A stretch of DNA of 64,000 bases, taken from Yamagishiella unicocca (Eukaryota; Chlorophyta; Chlorophyceae; Chlamydomonadales; Volvocaceae). The notes beneath the pieces were generated by a model. The model did not search any database. It was not told the DNA's origin and saw nothing but the letters and a program-made list of their open reading frames with translations. Within the stretch, counting starts at the first letter, position 1, and every line of letters begins with the position of its first letter. The stretch covers positions 481,918 to 545,917 of the forward strand of contig BDSL01000075.1 of NCBI GenBank assembly GCA_003116995.1, written 5' to 3'. Of this stretch, positions 1-11,997 are shown in pieces. Position numbers and translations under genes: made by a program.

Positions 1-412
1 AGCCGCTGGTGGGCCTTACTCGAGTCTAAGTTTGGTGGATGGATTGAAAGAGGGATGAGCTGCGTATGGGAAGGGAAGAGGGAAGGGTCGCAGGGCAATC
101 CGTGACGGCCAACATTCGAATGAGGCGTGGAGTCTGTACGACCAGGGAAAGTGGGGGGCGCGACTCCGAAGGGGAGCCTTAACGGTTAATGCGGCAGGTA
201 TGGAACTTTCGGGCAGCGATTTAGGCTATGCGGGGCCCGAATACCGGTAAGACTATCCGCTTACCAGCCAAAAATTACAGTGCGTACGGGTGCCATGGCA
301 GTCTGGCCCGCCAATAGGCGTCGTCCGTTCCCTGCGAATCTTTCTCACCAATTCCACCGCTTTACCGCAACCGCTCCACTGCCCTAAATCCGCGTCCTGC
401 GTCCTCCCATAG

Positions 413-2431
413 ACCTGGCTGCATGACCGCATGCCGGTCATACTTACAACCCCGGAGGTGAGCAAATGGCGGAACACGGCCGGACGGCGGAATAAGGGGG
501 TTCTGGGTTCGAACTATGCAGCATAGCATTGGGGCTAGGGCTGGGGCTGTAGCTGTCGGGCAGGCCGTGCTGTGGAAGGGCGGATAGGAAGCCGTTCGAG
601 GGATCGCTTCCATGTCCGTCTGTCCGCACTGGTCCGCACTGCCGGCACTGGCCCGAGATCTACTGCTCACCTGCATCACACATCCGCCATTGCCGGTTGC
701 AACTGGCAACTGGAAACGTGACGGCAGGAGGTGGCTGAGTGGCTCGGCGAGGGCGGCAGCAGCGGCGCCGCGTCAGAGGCCGAGCTGCTTTCACCGTCCA
801 GCAAGCACCCACAGACGCCCCAGGCGCCAGGCAGCAGCCTCAAACCCTCCACTAGCTCCGGTACCGCCAGCGGCGGCAGGCAACGTGCCGGTCACGGCGA
901 CGAAGTTGCCGCTGTCAAAGCGGAGCCAGATAGCGCTGAGGGGAAAGCAACGGAACTGCGCGGCGAAGGGCGGCTGGACAGCGACGGCGATGGTGACGGT
1001 ACACACGGCGACGGCGACATTGGCAGCAGCGCTGAGGAGGAGGACGATCACGGGGCTCCGGGAGGGGTATCTGGAGCCCGCAAGGGGGCTGCGGTAAGGC
1101 GCGCCCGACTGAGCGGCGGCAAAGGGCACGGCAAACAGGACGATGGCTCCCGGCAGCGGTATGCGGCGCTTGTGGAGCAGGTGGGTGCAGCGGGCTGTCC
1201 TCTAGCGGTGGCTGGTGGAGCGGGGTGGCAGTGGGCCATGAATACCTAAATTAGGTGTGCCCGGCCATGCCCGTGCGGTGTGGTTAGGGTAGCGGCGGAC
1301 CTGCAAGCCTGCGGGTTCAAGCGGTACGTAGGCAGGGAAGGGAGGGCGTAGTGGGCTGAGCGGGGCATCAGGCACGGCGGCTGTGTCGCGGAGCTGGGAC
1401 CAGGGGGGCGCATCTGCTGCAAGGCGGTGTGTTTTGGAAGCTTGCTGCAGATGTGCGCACGGGTGAGGTGGTGCAGCTGGGTCGCGGCAACAGCTGCCCG
1501 CAGCCATTTCATGCGTGGAGCCGTGCTCGCGGCGCTGCTCGCGGAGCTGTCTTACCCATGCCGCCACCTCTGCTCGGCTGCCATTCCCCTCCCCCGCGCA
1601 GCTGTGCCGGCCCTACGGGGGGCCGCTGCTGCGCTGGCATCCCGTAACACCGGAGATGGGGAAGCCGGGGTACGACAAACCCGACTGCTGCAAGGTGAGC
1701 TCCACTTGACCTTGTAAGCGCCCGGCGCAGTGTCGCGGCAAATGCAAGGCGAATTGCATTTCGGGGCTGCCGTCTGTCCTACTCAAAGAGGTGCTAGGGG
1801 TCGCCGCCTGGGGAGGGAGGCGCCGCGATACCGCAGACGGCATCGTCTAATCATACTAGGCGGCATCGCCGATGACATGGCGGCTTCTTGGGCCCTTATC
1901 CCCACGCGCACCCAAGCCAATCCGTTTGCCCGACATTTTGCAACTGACCCAGATCAGACCCAAATGGCCAAATCCATTGCCGCAGCGTAACACCAAGCGC
2001 CCGGCACCTATGTTTTGGCCCAGATAGGGCAGAATAGCGACCAGGGGCGACGATATTTGAAATGCCGCATATAAAGCGCAATGTTTCGACCGCAACGCCT
2101 GCAGGATGTCCGCACAAAGAAAGGCTCCATCGGGTCGTTCTTCAAGCCGGCAGTCAAACCTGCCATTACGACGTCTTCCCCAGTGAAAGACGAGCAGCAG
2201 CGGGCGCCGACTGGCGCGCAAATGGATGCTTTGGTCGGTACCGGAGATCTGCAAGAGCAGCCGCAGGAAGCGAAGGTGGTGAAGGCCGAGGCGGCCGCAA
2301 CGCGCAATCCGGATGAGTGCGAAGGGGCCGACGGTGGCGCGCTGTCAGAGGGCGCACGGACGGCATCTGGAAAAAAGCGACCGGCTGAGGTCAAAGCAAA
2401 AAGATCCGGGTCTGCGGTGAAGAAGCGGTGA
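413..2431 (+). CDS. HMCES: HMCES/SRAP-type abasic-site crosslink repair protein, 5' partial
   Basis: Predicted exons 413-457, 728-1180, 1602-1694 and 2105-2431 join in one phase to give the last 305 residues. The first exon carries the SRAP motif LHDRMPVIL, whose His is part of the active site. The third carries HPVTPEMGKPGYDKPDCC, close to the conserved C-terminal strand of the domain in plant homologues. SRAP proteins use a Cys at position 2 to form a covalent adduct with abasic sites in single-stranded DNA at replication forks. That N-terminal MCGR start is not visible, so the first exons lie before the window or in 1-412, where I could not place them. Exon 2 adds about 140 Ser/Gly/Asp/Glu-rich residues between the WL and AL segments of the fold. 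The last exon opens with KKGSIGSFFKP, a PCNA-box-like motif with Lys in place of Gln, then a charged tail. Family is confident; the symbol is by homology. Confidence 0.82.
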
Positions 2432-3348
2432 AGGAAACGTACGTTGGGCGTATCTGGGTTTTTGTTGCGGTGTACGGAATCGGAACTAGCGCATCATCGC
2501 GACAAAATTGGATTTGCAAACTTCAACCTTGTCTTTGATTTCGCATCGTGTATCCGCGACTTGTTTGTGGTTGATAATGGGAGGATCAGGATGGATTGCG
2601 GGACGTACCGTCGGCGGTGGGACACTTCACACCAGGGGAGATAGATACCCCGGAGCGTACCGGTAGTAATAAATAGCATCGGTGCGAAGGTCATCAACAT
2701 GCAGTTTGGATAATTACATATATCGAACCCCGCATGGCAGGGAGGGAAAGCTGCGCCAGCAGATGGTTACAGCTTGATGATGAGGTGTTGTAAAACCGCA
2801 AGCTCCCTACTGGTTGGGTGTTCGCCATAGTGGTTAATGGAGGATTGCGATGAAGGAGTTTGTATAGGTACAACCTAGTGACAGCTTCAGTCGAATAGGA
2901 TAAATGAGGAGGGGTGGATAAAAGAGGAAGATTGGACAACGAAACCATGCCCTGATAAAAGCTTGTGGCATCGGAGAGAAAAAGTCCAACAGATAAGTGT
3001 TCATGTATACGTGGTGCGTATGTTGTATGTATGCCGGATTGCCGGTACAGCAAATACAGGTTGGGAACGGCCTGTACTACCGTATGACGACACTGCTTGC
3101 TTCAAAGCAGTAGTTTTGATGCTTCGTATCCGCAAAGCTTAGCTTACATCATCGGCTTCCATTTTGCCTAGTAAATACCTCTTCAACCGGCCAAATTCGC
3201 GTCTTGTCCATAAGCATTTTGCGACAGACGCTGACAGCGTTGCTCGTGAGAGCCACTATGGCGTGCCTAAGGACGCAAATAAACTACGGATGTAGACAAG
3301 TTTTAAACGAGCGATAAAACAGACGGTGATACGCCCCCATTGGGCATC
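2432..3348. other. Intergenic region and 3' UTR of the HMCES-like gene
   Basis: No coding signal was seen. Base composition drops to about half GC. A TGTAA motif at 2789-2793 is the likely polyadenylation signal of the upstream gene. The rest should contain the promoter and 5' UTR of the next gene, whose first ATG is at 3349. Confidence 0.5.
2789..2793 (+). other. TGTAA polyadenylation motif
   Basis: TGTAA lies 358 bases after the stop of the HMCES-like gene. In Chlamydomonas and relatives TGTAA is the usual poly(A) signal. Its assignment here rests on position only. Confidence 0.4.
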
Positions 3349-6300
3349 ATGCCGTCTTCGCCGGACTATTACACCTCACCGCGTGATGATGGTGTTTCGG
3401 ACGACCTGGACCTTCTCGACATCCTCAATAGAGAAGATGGATTGCAGCTGCACCTCCCATCCCACAGCAACCGGGCAAGGAGCAGGAGCTTGACCTCCGT
3501 GCCCAAACGCTCCGTCCCTTCAGTAAGTGCGATAAAGCATCTCTCATCGTTATCCACAACCATTTTTGGTGATGCCGACTGCATGCTGCTTCCAGCCCCT
3601 AGCGGCAATATCTGCCCCCTTGGTCGTACTCCAGGTAGACGGTCCCCGTTGTAACGGCGTGCCAGAAAGTCCGGGCTGCGCCGGTGACGGTAGCGGGGAC
3701 TCGCATGGTGCCGGAGGACGCGGCTCAGCTGGCCCGCTAGCGTGCCAGCAGCAAGCTAGCAGCATACTGGACAGGCCCGACGTGGCCCATGGTAAGGCAG
3801 CCCTCAGAGCGATCCTCCGCGCGCTTCAGGTGAGTCAACGGAACAGCGTGCACCCGCGGCCCCACCCGCAGCCCCCCACACACGTTTCCCTAGCAACCCG
3901 CAGGCACCCTCAGCGGCAGCACAGATATCTTGTAAGGTCCTGTGCTGCCAGCGCTGCATCATCTGCCCCGACCGCACAGCACGCGACGCCCACACCGCTG
4001 ACAACTCCGTCAACGCAGGCCAAACTGGAGGACGCGGGGCCTCACGAGAGCCTCGCGCGACGAGGGCGGCAAGCGCCCAGCCCAACAGCGGTGGCTGTAG
4101 CAGCAGTAGCGCCTCGCGCCGCACGCGCTGGCTCAGTTGGCCGCATGCTGCCGGGCTGTGGGTGCAGGTGAGGCGGGCCCGGCCCGACCGGAGGCTTCAG
4201 CCTGGCGTCGGGGGGCGAGAGGGGGAGGGCACCGGATGGCGGCCCGGGAGGGCCTTGGCCCGGCGAAAAGGCTTTTGACGTCCCCTATTCCCCCGAGCAT
4301 TGTATTCGCGATACGTTCAGATTCGTACGCGCGCGCCCAAGCTGCGGAACGAAAGAGATATCTGTTTCGACCCTCCTCTCGTCGGCCGCCTAACCACGCA
4401 TACCGCAGATGCCGCCCTCGCCCAGTGGGGCCCTGCAGCCGCTGCTCCCATGCTGCTGCGGCGGCGGCGGCGGCGGGGCCTGCCTGGGCGCCAGCACCCG
4501 CAGCGGCGGGACCTGCCTGGCTAGCAGGCGCTGTCGCAGGGGTGCCAGCAGCCGCAGCCGTGTGCCCAGGGATGGCGGCTGACGGCGGAATTGGGTCGCA
4601 GGACCCGCTGGCGGGCGTATCTCGTGGGGCGCTGGCGGCCAGGCTGAAGGAGGCGGAGGCGCAGGTAGGATTGGGGTGTGGTGGTCGTGCGCGTGTATGA
4701 GTCGGTGAGTATAAGGGCAGGGACTCGGATCAAGGTGCCCTATCCCGCCTTCTCGCAGCAAGGTGCCCTATCCCTCCCACGCCCTCCCCACCCAGATGGC
4801 GGCTCTGCGCCGCTCCGAGGCGCTGGCGCGGCAGGTGGGTGAGCGGGGTGCCTGCCCCGCACCCGGCCGCCCATTGCTACCCGCGCTCCGCCCACCAGCC
4901 CTGCTTCGGGGGCCACAAACGGTCACAGCACCGCGGACCTTCGCACGTCCCGTCAATTAAGCACTATCATCCACAACACGCCAACATCCGTCCGCGGTAC
5001 TCTCAACTCGCCAATATCCATCCGTCCGCGGTACTCTCAACTCGCCGTACATTCCCGGGCGCCTCTCGCCACCTCCTTAACAGCGCGACTCCATCCAAGC
5101 CCCGTACCTGCGCACTTTGTCGTACGTCCTGCTTCGTACCCTTTTCCGCACCCCGCTTCTAAAATACACTATCTCGTGTGACCCTGCCCTCCCCCCCTCG
5201 CCGCCAGCGCTGTGAGTACCTGGCGGACGGCGTGCGGGCCGGGCGCAGCGACCGGGGGGCTGCGTCGCGCCAGGCGGAGGCAGCGCGCAAGGTGGCAGCA
5301 CAGCATGGTGAGGTGGGGTGCGCGGGGGCGAGGGGGTCGGGGCAGGGTGCGGGCGGCGCAGGGGTGGCAGCAGCGGCGCGGCGCATCAGGCCGGGTGCAT
5401 CAGGCCGGGCGGACTTTGTGGGTACCTCCTCCTCACCGGGCTGTTCAGCCTGTGATGGTGTGCATGGCGCAGAGGAGTTCCCTCTGGAGCAGTGGAAGGC
5501 TGGGGCTTGGGGCAGTGAAAGCCTTGGGCTTGGTGCGAAGACCTGGTACGCGAAGGGGGGGGCTACGCGCAGGACCGGCGCTGCTGAACTGACCAGCGCC
5601 ACAGTGCTTCTTGGTATGTGTTAGTTGCAATCCCCGTATCGTGTTGAGTGGTGAAGCGGGGTGTGTGTTTTCGTGTGTGTGCGTGCGTATGCAGAGGAGG
5701 AGCGCCGGGCGCTGCAGCGGAGGGCCGAGAACCTGTCCACATTCCTGCGCAGGGAAAAGGAGGCGCGAGAGGTATGTGTGGGGGGGGGGGAGCGGCAGAC
5801 GGGATTTGGGCCGCGGAGGGGTCGAGCATAGCGAGAGTACGTCGCCGCACCTAGCTGCTTGACCTGGTGGGCGGGGTTACACTCACCTTAGATGGATACA
5901 CCTTGGGATGTGTGTGGAGCACCGCGGTATCACCCGTCTCGGTCTTACCGCACGACACCACCATCACGGCTTCCGGACGTCGCCCCTTGATTGACCACCA
6001 CCACCACCCTCCATGTTGCAACGCGTGCAGGCCGTGGAGCGGGAGCTGGTGGCGGAGAAGCAGCGCACGAGCGCGTTGGGGGTGCAGCTGGCGGGCGCGC
6101 AGCAGCAGCTGAAGCACATGCAGGTGGGTGGGGCTGGCTGCACCCGGGACGACGCGGGAGCAGCCTGTACCTGTGGCCAAGTGCCTGTCCCTGCACCCCG
6201 CCTTCCCCGCTGCCGCCGTCTTGTCCCAGCTTACCGGTGCTAGGGTAACGGGGGCCTGACACACACACCCTGTGGGCCTTATTGCCCCCCGCCGCAGGAC

Positions 6301-9300
6301 CTGCTGGACGAGGCACGGCAGCAGTACCGCCACTTTTTGGACGTGAACAAGCAGGTGGGCTGGGGGCTGAAAGCCTCTCCTGCCCCCCTTTTAAGATCCT
6401 CCAGCCTCTGATCCTGACAACATTCCTACAGATAAAGGTGCTCCGCCGCTCCACTCTTCCAACCCTTGCGCCCACGCCCGCCGTGCACCACCTAGCGGCA
6501 GCCCCAAACGCGGTCCGCACCTCCCATCTCTCCCCGCGTTTCCACGCTACTCGCTCCCCCCCCCGCCACTATCCTGTCGTTTTCGTGTCAACGGTTTTCA
6601 CGCCACCCCCCGCCACCAGCAACCCGTTATTTTCTGTAACTCCCCGCCACCAGCTATCATACCCATGTCGCGTAACCGGTATGTATGCCCCCCCCCCCCG
6701 CTATCCTATCCGTGTCGTGTAACCGGTTTTTATGGCCCCCCCCGCCCTCAACTAGGTGTCCGAAGACAATGCGCCATCTATCCTGTCCATGTCGCGTAAC
6801 CGGTTTGTATGCCCCCCCCCCCGCCCCCAGGCGGTGGAGCGCGCCTCCCGCCTGCAGGACCGCCTCCGTCGCAGCGGCGCCGCGCTGGCGTCCACCCGCC
6901 ACGAGGCGCTGGCGGCGCGGCTGGCGCGGCAGCAGGCCGAGGAGGCGGCGGCTGGCATGCGGCGGCTGGTGGAGGAGCTGTACTTTGGCCGGGCGTCGGG
7001 GCAGCTTGGGCAGGCGCTCCAGGTGCGGGGTGACGGTAGCGGGGCCTGCAGCGCTGTGTTGGGAGCGGTAGCGGGGCCTGCAGCGCTGTGTTGTGTTGTG
7101 TTGGAGAGTTGCAAGGAAGACCCGTGTACGCGAGAAAAACCGTTTAGGGCGGACGTTCCGAGATGCTGTGTTTGGGAAGGAGGTGGACCGCGGAGAACCT
7201 GTCAAACGTATGCATGTGCGCGGCGGGGGGGGGGGCAGGGCAGGCAAACGCTGCGCGACTTCCCACCCCGAATCCAATCATACGTCATAGATACCTCCAT
7301 TCCCCCATCTGCGCAGGAGCAACTGGAGCTGCTGCTGCACCAGCAGGGGCCCCCACCCGCAGCAGCAACTGGCCCCGACCCCGGCCTGGGCTCGTCCGCC
7401 AGCGCCTCCGCGAGCCCCACCTCCTCCAGCGGGACCCATCCGCCCCAGCTCCGCCGGGCCCGCGCCACCAGCGCGATGGAAGGCCTCCGCTCCCGATCGC
7501 CAGCAGAGTCGGATGCAGCGGCTGACACGCCGGCTGATGCGACAGCGGCGACGGCAACGGGGCGGGGCGTGATGGCGGCGGGGCTGCAGCGCCGACCACA
7601 GGTGCTGGTGCCGTCTCTGGCGCTAGCAGCGGCGGCGGCGGTGGGGGCGCCTGGCGGTGGCGACGCGACCCCCGGGGTGCCGCTGCCGCCAGACGGTGGG
7701 GCAGGACCGGCAGGTCTAGCCAAGGCGGTGGCAGCTATCCTGTCCGCTGCTGCTGCAGCTGGCGGCGGCGGCAGAGGTGGTGGTGGTGGTGGCGGCAGAG
7801 GTGGTGGTGGTGGTGGTGGCGGAGGTGGTGGCGGCGGCGCCGGAGACCCCCGGGCACCTCGCGGCGCGCAGTCAAGGGCCCGGGGGCAACCGGGGCCTGC
7901 GGAGGTGATGGACACGCCGCCGGTGTTCAAGCGCCTGCACCGGCGGCTGCAGGCGCAGGCAGGGCTGCTGGCAGGGGCAGGTGACCCACGGGTCGGCGCC
8001 CGTGCCGATCCCCTGCTGGCGCGCATCGTCTCCTCGTCGTCGACGCCGTGCGTGAGCAGCAGCGGCGGGGGTGGCAGCGGCGGAGGCGGCGGCAGGGCCT
8101 TCGCCTCGCGCGCCGGCCGCAGCGGGCCCTACAGCCCCGCGGGGTCCAGCGTATCTACACAGATCGCCGCCGCGACGGGTGCGGCGGCTGCGCGTCTTGG
8201 CCGGCACCGCAACCCGGCACCGATGGGAACCAAGCTGCCGGCCGGTGGTGGTGGAACCCACATCCGCACCCGCCGGTCAAGCCCAGGTCTGCAGCACCTG
8301 CGACCCGGTGCACCGGCAGCAGCCCACGCCCCTCACATGGCTGGAGCACGCGGCAGGCGGAACGCCGCCGCCGCTGAGCCACGCCGTACCTCAGCCGCCG
8401 CCGCCGCTGACGCCAGCGGCGGCGGCGGCGGCGGCGACTCCCCGGCGCATGAGTCCCTGGTGGACCGCCTCATGGACCGCGCCGCGGCGGCGCGCCGCGC
8501 CGGCGTCGCAGCCGCCATCGCCGCCGCCGCCAGTCCTCTAGGCGCCGCGGCCGCGGCCGCATCCGAGCTGGGCACGGACGCTCCCAGCGCTCGCACCGCC
8601 GGGAGGTTCGCTGGCGGCGCTGCGGCCGCCGTCCGCCGCCGCCCTGGCGTCAAGCCCCGTGGCGTCGTCCAGCTGGCGCTCGCGACGACCCACCGCCCGC
8701 AGCGCCGGGCGTCTCCCTCCAGGGCTGCCGCCGTGGCGGCTGGCGCCGCCGGCGGCCTAGCTCGCAGGTTGCGGCACGCTGGCGCCCGGGCGGCGACCAT
8801 TGGCGCCCGGCTGCGGTCCGAGCGGCAGCGAGCGCAGGCGGGCATTGAGGCGCTGGAGCGGCGCCTCACTGAGCAGCACCAGGCGGCTGCTACTGCCGCC
8901 GCGGCGGCAGCAGCAGCTGATGGCGGTGCCGGCGGTAGCAGCGACGACTGTGGCGACAGCGACGGTGACGGCGACGGCAGCAGTGACGGCTCTCCGGGAG
9001 GCCCTTCTGGTCCTTCAGCCGGCGGGCGCGCGGCGATGCTGTCGCGCCACCGCCAACGTCGCCGTCGCCTGGGCATGTCCGCCGGCGTCCAAGTCGACCC
9101 GGACTCCAACGCCGCCAGTGTGCTTGCCCTCGGCCTCGATCTCGCCACCGACTACACCTCGAACACGGTGCTGCCGCCTGCGGCCTCCGGGGGCCTTATC
9201 ACGGCCCGGGAGCCGCGGCGCGGCTCGCTTCTGCTGGAGCCGGGCCCCTGCCTGGACTGCGACTCCTGCCCGCCGTCTGTGGCGCCCTCAGAGGCGCCCA

Positions 9301-10871
9301 GCCTTGGAGGCGTCCTGGTGGCTCGCTTGGCCGCAGCGGCGCAGCGGCAACAGCGGCTGCAGGAGCAGCTGGACCTGGCGAGCGGCTCGCCCTCCTCCTC
9401 GGGTGGCTCACTGGCAGGTGACGACTCCCCGGTGATGGTGGGGGCGGGGGCGGGGCCGGCGCGGGGCCTTGGCGGGAAGGCAGGTGCGCTGCAAGGGAGC
9501 GGCGGGGGCCGCACGGCGTTTTGGCCGGATGGTGAAGAGGATGACGAGGAGGAGGAGGAGGAGGAGGAGCGGAGCGAGCAGGGTGGCGGCAGCAGAGGGC
9601 AGAGCGGCAGGGAGGGCGGTGGCGGGCGGGGCCCGGCAGCGCGAGACACCGAGTGGCTGCGGCGGTCCTTCCTGCAGGACGTCCGGCCTCCCGAGCATCA
9701 GCGGCAGCAGCACCTGGACGACAGCGGGACAGGTCGCGCTGTCGTACGGGCTGGCGGCGCCGCCGCAGCGGCGGTCGCAGCCGATGCCTCGGGTGTGCCT
9801 CCGAAGCATGCATCGCAGATGGGGGGCCGCGCATCCCAGGGCGGCACCTCAGGCAGCGGCGGTTCGGTCAGCAGTCGCGAGGGGGACGCCGCTGCGGCCC
9901 GCCCGGCCCCCCCAGCTTCCCTAGCGGCCGTGCATGACAGCAGCGACTCTGACGATGATGATGATGATGGTGGTGATGATGATGATGGTGGTGATGATGA
10001 TGATGGTGGTGATGATGGTGGTGATGGGCGTGACGAGCATGGCGGGATGGCTCGGAGCCGCGGCGCCGGGTACAACACCCCGGGCGATACCGGCAAGGGA
10101 CGTGGCGGCGCCGTTCGGGCCGCGTCACTCGTACATACGGACTACTTGGACGATGAGGGGGAGGGGGGCGGTCACAATGGTGAAGACCAGGACTGCTCTG
10201 TCCGTGGCGGCGATGAGGGCGGCAGCGGCGGGGACGATGGCTACGGCGCCTTCTCCCCAGCGCCGTCCTCCATCGCCACCAGCACCGCCACCTTCACCAG
10301 CACCGCCACCACCGCCACCACCGTCACAACCGCAGCAGCGGCCTCCACCCGGTCCTGCCGCACCCTGGCCGGGAGCGGCCGCACCGCCATTGCACCTCAG
10401 CCCGAGAGCATCGCAACAGCCACCCGGGGTCGGGGCACAGCCGCTCGGGACGCGCAGAGGCGCGGTGGCGCGGAGCGGCCAGACGGAGGCAGGCCCTCCG
10501 CCCGCTCCGCTGGGTTGGGGGCAGCTGCAGGTCCTGCCGCGGCAGCGGCTGCTGCCCGGCAGCGGACACGCGCGAGCACTGCTGCTGTTGGCACCGAGCA
10601 GCCCGCGGCTGAGGCACCGGGGGCAGCTCGGCGGCGGTCAACAGGAACGCATCCTGCGGCGGCGGCCCCTGGCGGCAGGGGCGCAGCCGGAGTTGAACCG
10701 CTGCCAGCTCGGCAAGCGGCGACAACAGCTGCGGCGGCGGGGCTGCGGCGACCGAGCGCGCCTCGCCTCCGCAGCGGCGGCGGTGCAGGTGGTGGCGGCG
10801 GTGCAGGTGGCAACAGCGTCACGGAGGAGCTGCGGGCGAGCTACTTGGCGCTCAAGCGGCAGCAGCTGTAA
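3349..10871 (+). CDS. Large coiled-coil protein with low-complexity C-terminal half, unknown function
   Basis: Eleven exons keep phase: 3349-3522, 3635-3829, 3914-4167 (or from 4019), 4409-4664, 4796-4834, 5208-5307, 5695-5771, 6031-6123, 6298-6354, 6831-7022 and 7317-10871. They encode about 1,663 residues. The start MPSSPDYYTSPRDD is the first in-frame ATG. Residues about 270-490 form a heptad-rich coiled coil built from seven short exons (for example RALQRRAENLSTFLRREKE and VERELVAEKQRTSALG). The single 3.5-kb last exon encodes 1,184 residues of Ala/Gly/Ser-rich disorder. It includes poly-Gly near 7770-7840, poly-Glu near 9540-9570 and an Asp/Gly repeat near 9950-10025, and ends ELRASYLALKRQQL. 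I do not recognise the family. A centrosomal, flagellar or cytoskeletal scaffold is possible from the coiled coil alone. Exon 3 has two possible acceptors. Confidence 0.7.
4986..5046. repeat. Intronic direct repeat, 27 bp twice at 34-bp spacing
   Basis: The string beginning ATCCGTCCGCGGTACTCTCA occurs at 4986 and again at 5020. It lies in the intron between exons 5 and 6 of the coiled-coil gene. Confidence 0.8.
6571..6825 (+). repeat. Cluster of four intronic copies of a dispersed C-rich motif
   Basis: Copies start near 6571, 6656, 6701 and 6776. Each has a core like TGTCGYGTMAACSG, then TTTTTATGCC or close variants, then a long C run. All lie in the intron between exons 9 and 10 of the coiled-coil gene. 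Related copies occur in introns of other genes in the window. Confidence 0.7.
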
Positions 10872-10962
10872 GAGGCCGCGACATCGGCTCTCAGAGGAAA
10901 GGCCGGTGGTGCGGGCGCCGAAGATTGCTGTTTGTTGTGTGGAGGACGCGTGGGTGTGCGCT

Positions 10963-10967
10963 TGTAA
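10963..10967 (+). other. TGTAA polyadenylation motif of the coiled-coil gene
   Basis: It is positioned 92 bases after the stop codon at 10869-10871, a typical spacing for this group. Confidence 0.5.
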
Positions 10968-11150
10968 GTCACACGGCTGTCGGAACGAGGCACCTTGGCG
11001 CGGGGAGTTGTGGCGTCAACGGCGGCGGCGGTTTGGTGCGGGCTGCTGGGCAAGGGGCGGTGCAGGAGGAGGGCCCAAAGCGATGACCTGAGGTCGCGAG
11101 GCTGCATCCGGGGCTATGCGCCCCAGTGCCCACTACGTGTTACCGTATGC

Positions 11151-11210
11151 TGAGCTGGTAGTCAGCGGTAGGTGCCTTGCTGAGCTGGTGGTCAGCGGTA
11201 GGTGCCTTGC
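11151..11210. repeat. 30-bp tandem duplication
   Basis: Two copies of a 30-bp unit that starts TGAGCTGGT differ at one base (A/G). They lie in the convergent intergenic region. Confidence 0.85.
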
Positions 11211-11694
11211 TCCCCAAGCGTTGACGCGGTGACGGGGGGGTGGGTGACTCTGCGAGGGTGGGGTCCTGGAGGGGGCGCACTCGGGGGCCGCACGTGTGGT
11301 GGTGTACCGCATCTGGTACCGGTAGTGGGGCTCCAGCCTCCTTCTGCACTTCTTGGCTCTGGTGCACGGTATTCTCAGGTGTGTCTGCAGGCATAAAGCA
11401 CGGGGTAAGGCACACAAGCGCGCCCCTACTGGCGCCGGTGGGGCAGCCCCTACTTCGGTCAGCCTGGCGGAAACACTCGCATTTCGCGGACGTTGGGAAC
11501 GCTGTCCGGCAGCACGCATGGGTGCATGTCTTTGTGATGCACAACCGCACGGTACCTACACCTCCTGGGAAAAAGTAATCGTGCATCACTGCTCGTCCCA
11601 ACTGACTCTTAACCGTGGATGTGCAGCGGGTGAGGCAGCCGTCGCAGCTATGGAACCACGAGGGCTGGATGGGGGAGATCGGAGCACGTGTTCC

Positions 11695-11699
11695 TTACA
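11695..11699 (-). other. TGTAA polyadenylation motif (minus strand)
   Basis: TTACA on the plus strand, about 300 bases beyond the stop of the minus-strand gene that ends at 11998. Confidence 0.4.
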
Positions 11700-11997
11700 C
11701 TGCGCCCAGCGGGCTGATGGTCCCCCAGGTGCTTAAAGTGAGAATCAGGGGTCCTGCTGTTGGGACCCACTTCCCGTCCCACGTCTGCCAGGGTCACCTG
11801 CGGTCGCCTCTCACGGCAGCCTGCCGCAGGAGAAGGCACGGTGTGCTCGCGCTCATCCCGTCCAGATTGAACGTGCCGGGTTGGATCCGGTTGGGAGGGT
11901 CGGGTCTGGCAGCCCCGCCTCTCCACCAGCACCCCGCGCCGGCCCCCTCCGCTCTCCTCATGCCATCGAGCACCACTCTCGCTCCAAGGTCCAGCCG

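Larger units (their letters stand above)
10872..11997. other. Convergent intergenic region between the coiled-coil gene and the chloroplast-type gene
   Basis: Both flanking genes end here. A TGTAA at 10963-10967 fits the upstream gene. A TTACA (TGTAA on the minus strand) at 11695-11699 fits the downstream gene. The open frames inside lack ATG starts with coding composition and look like UTR. Confidence 0.5.
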
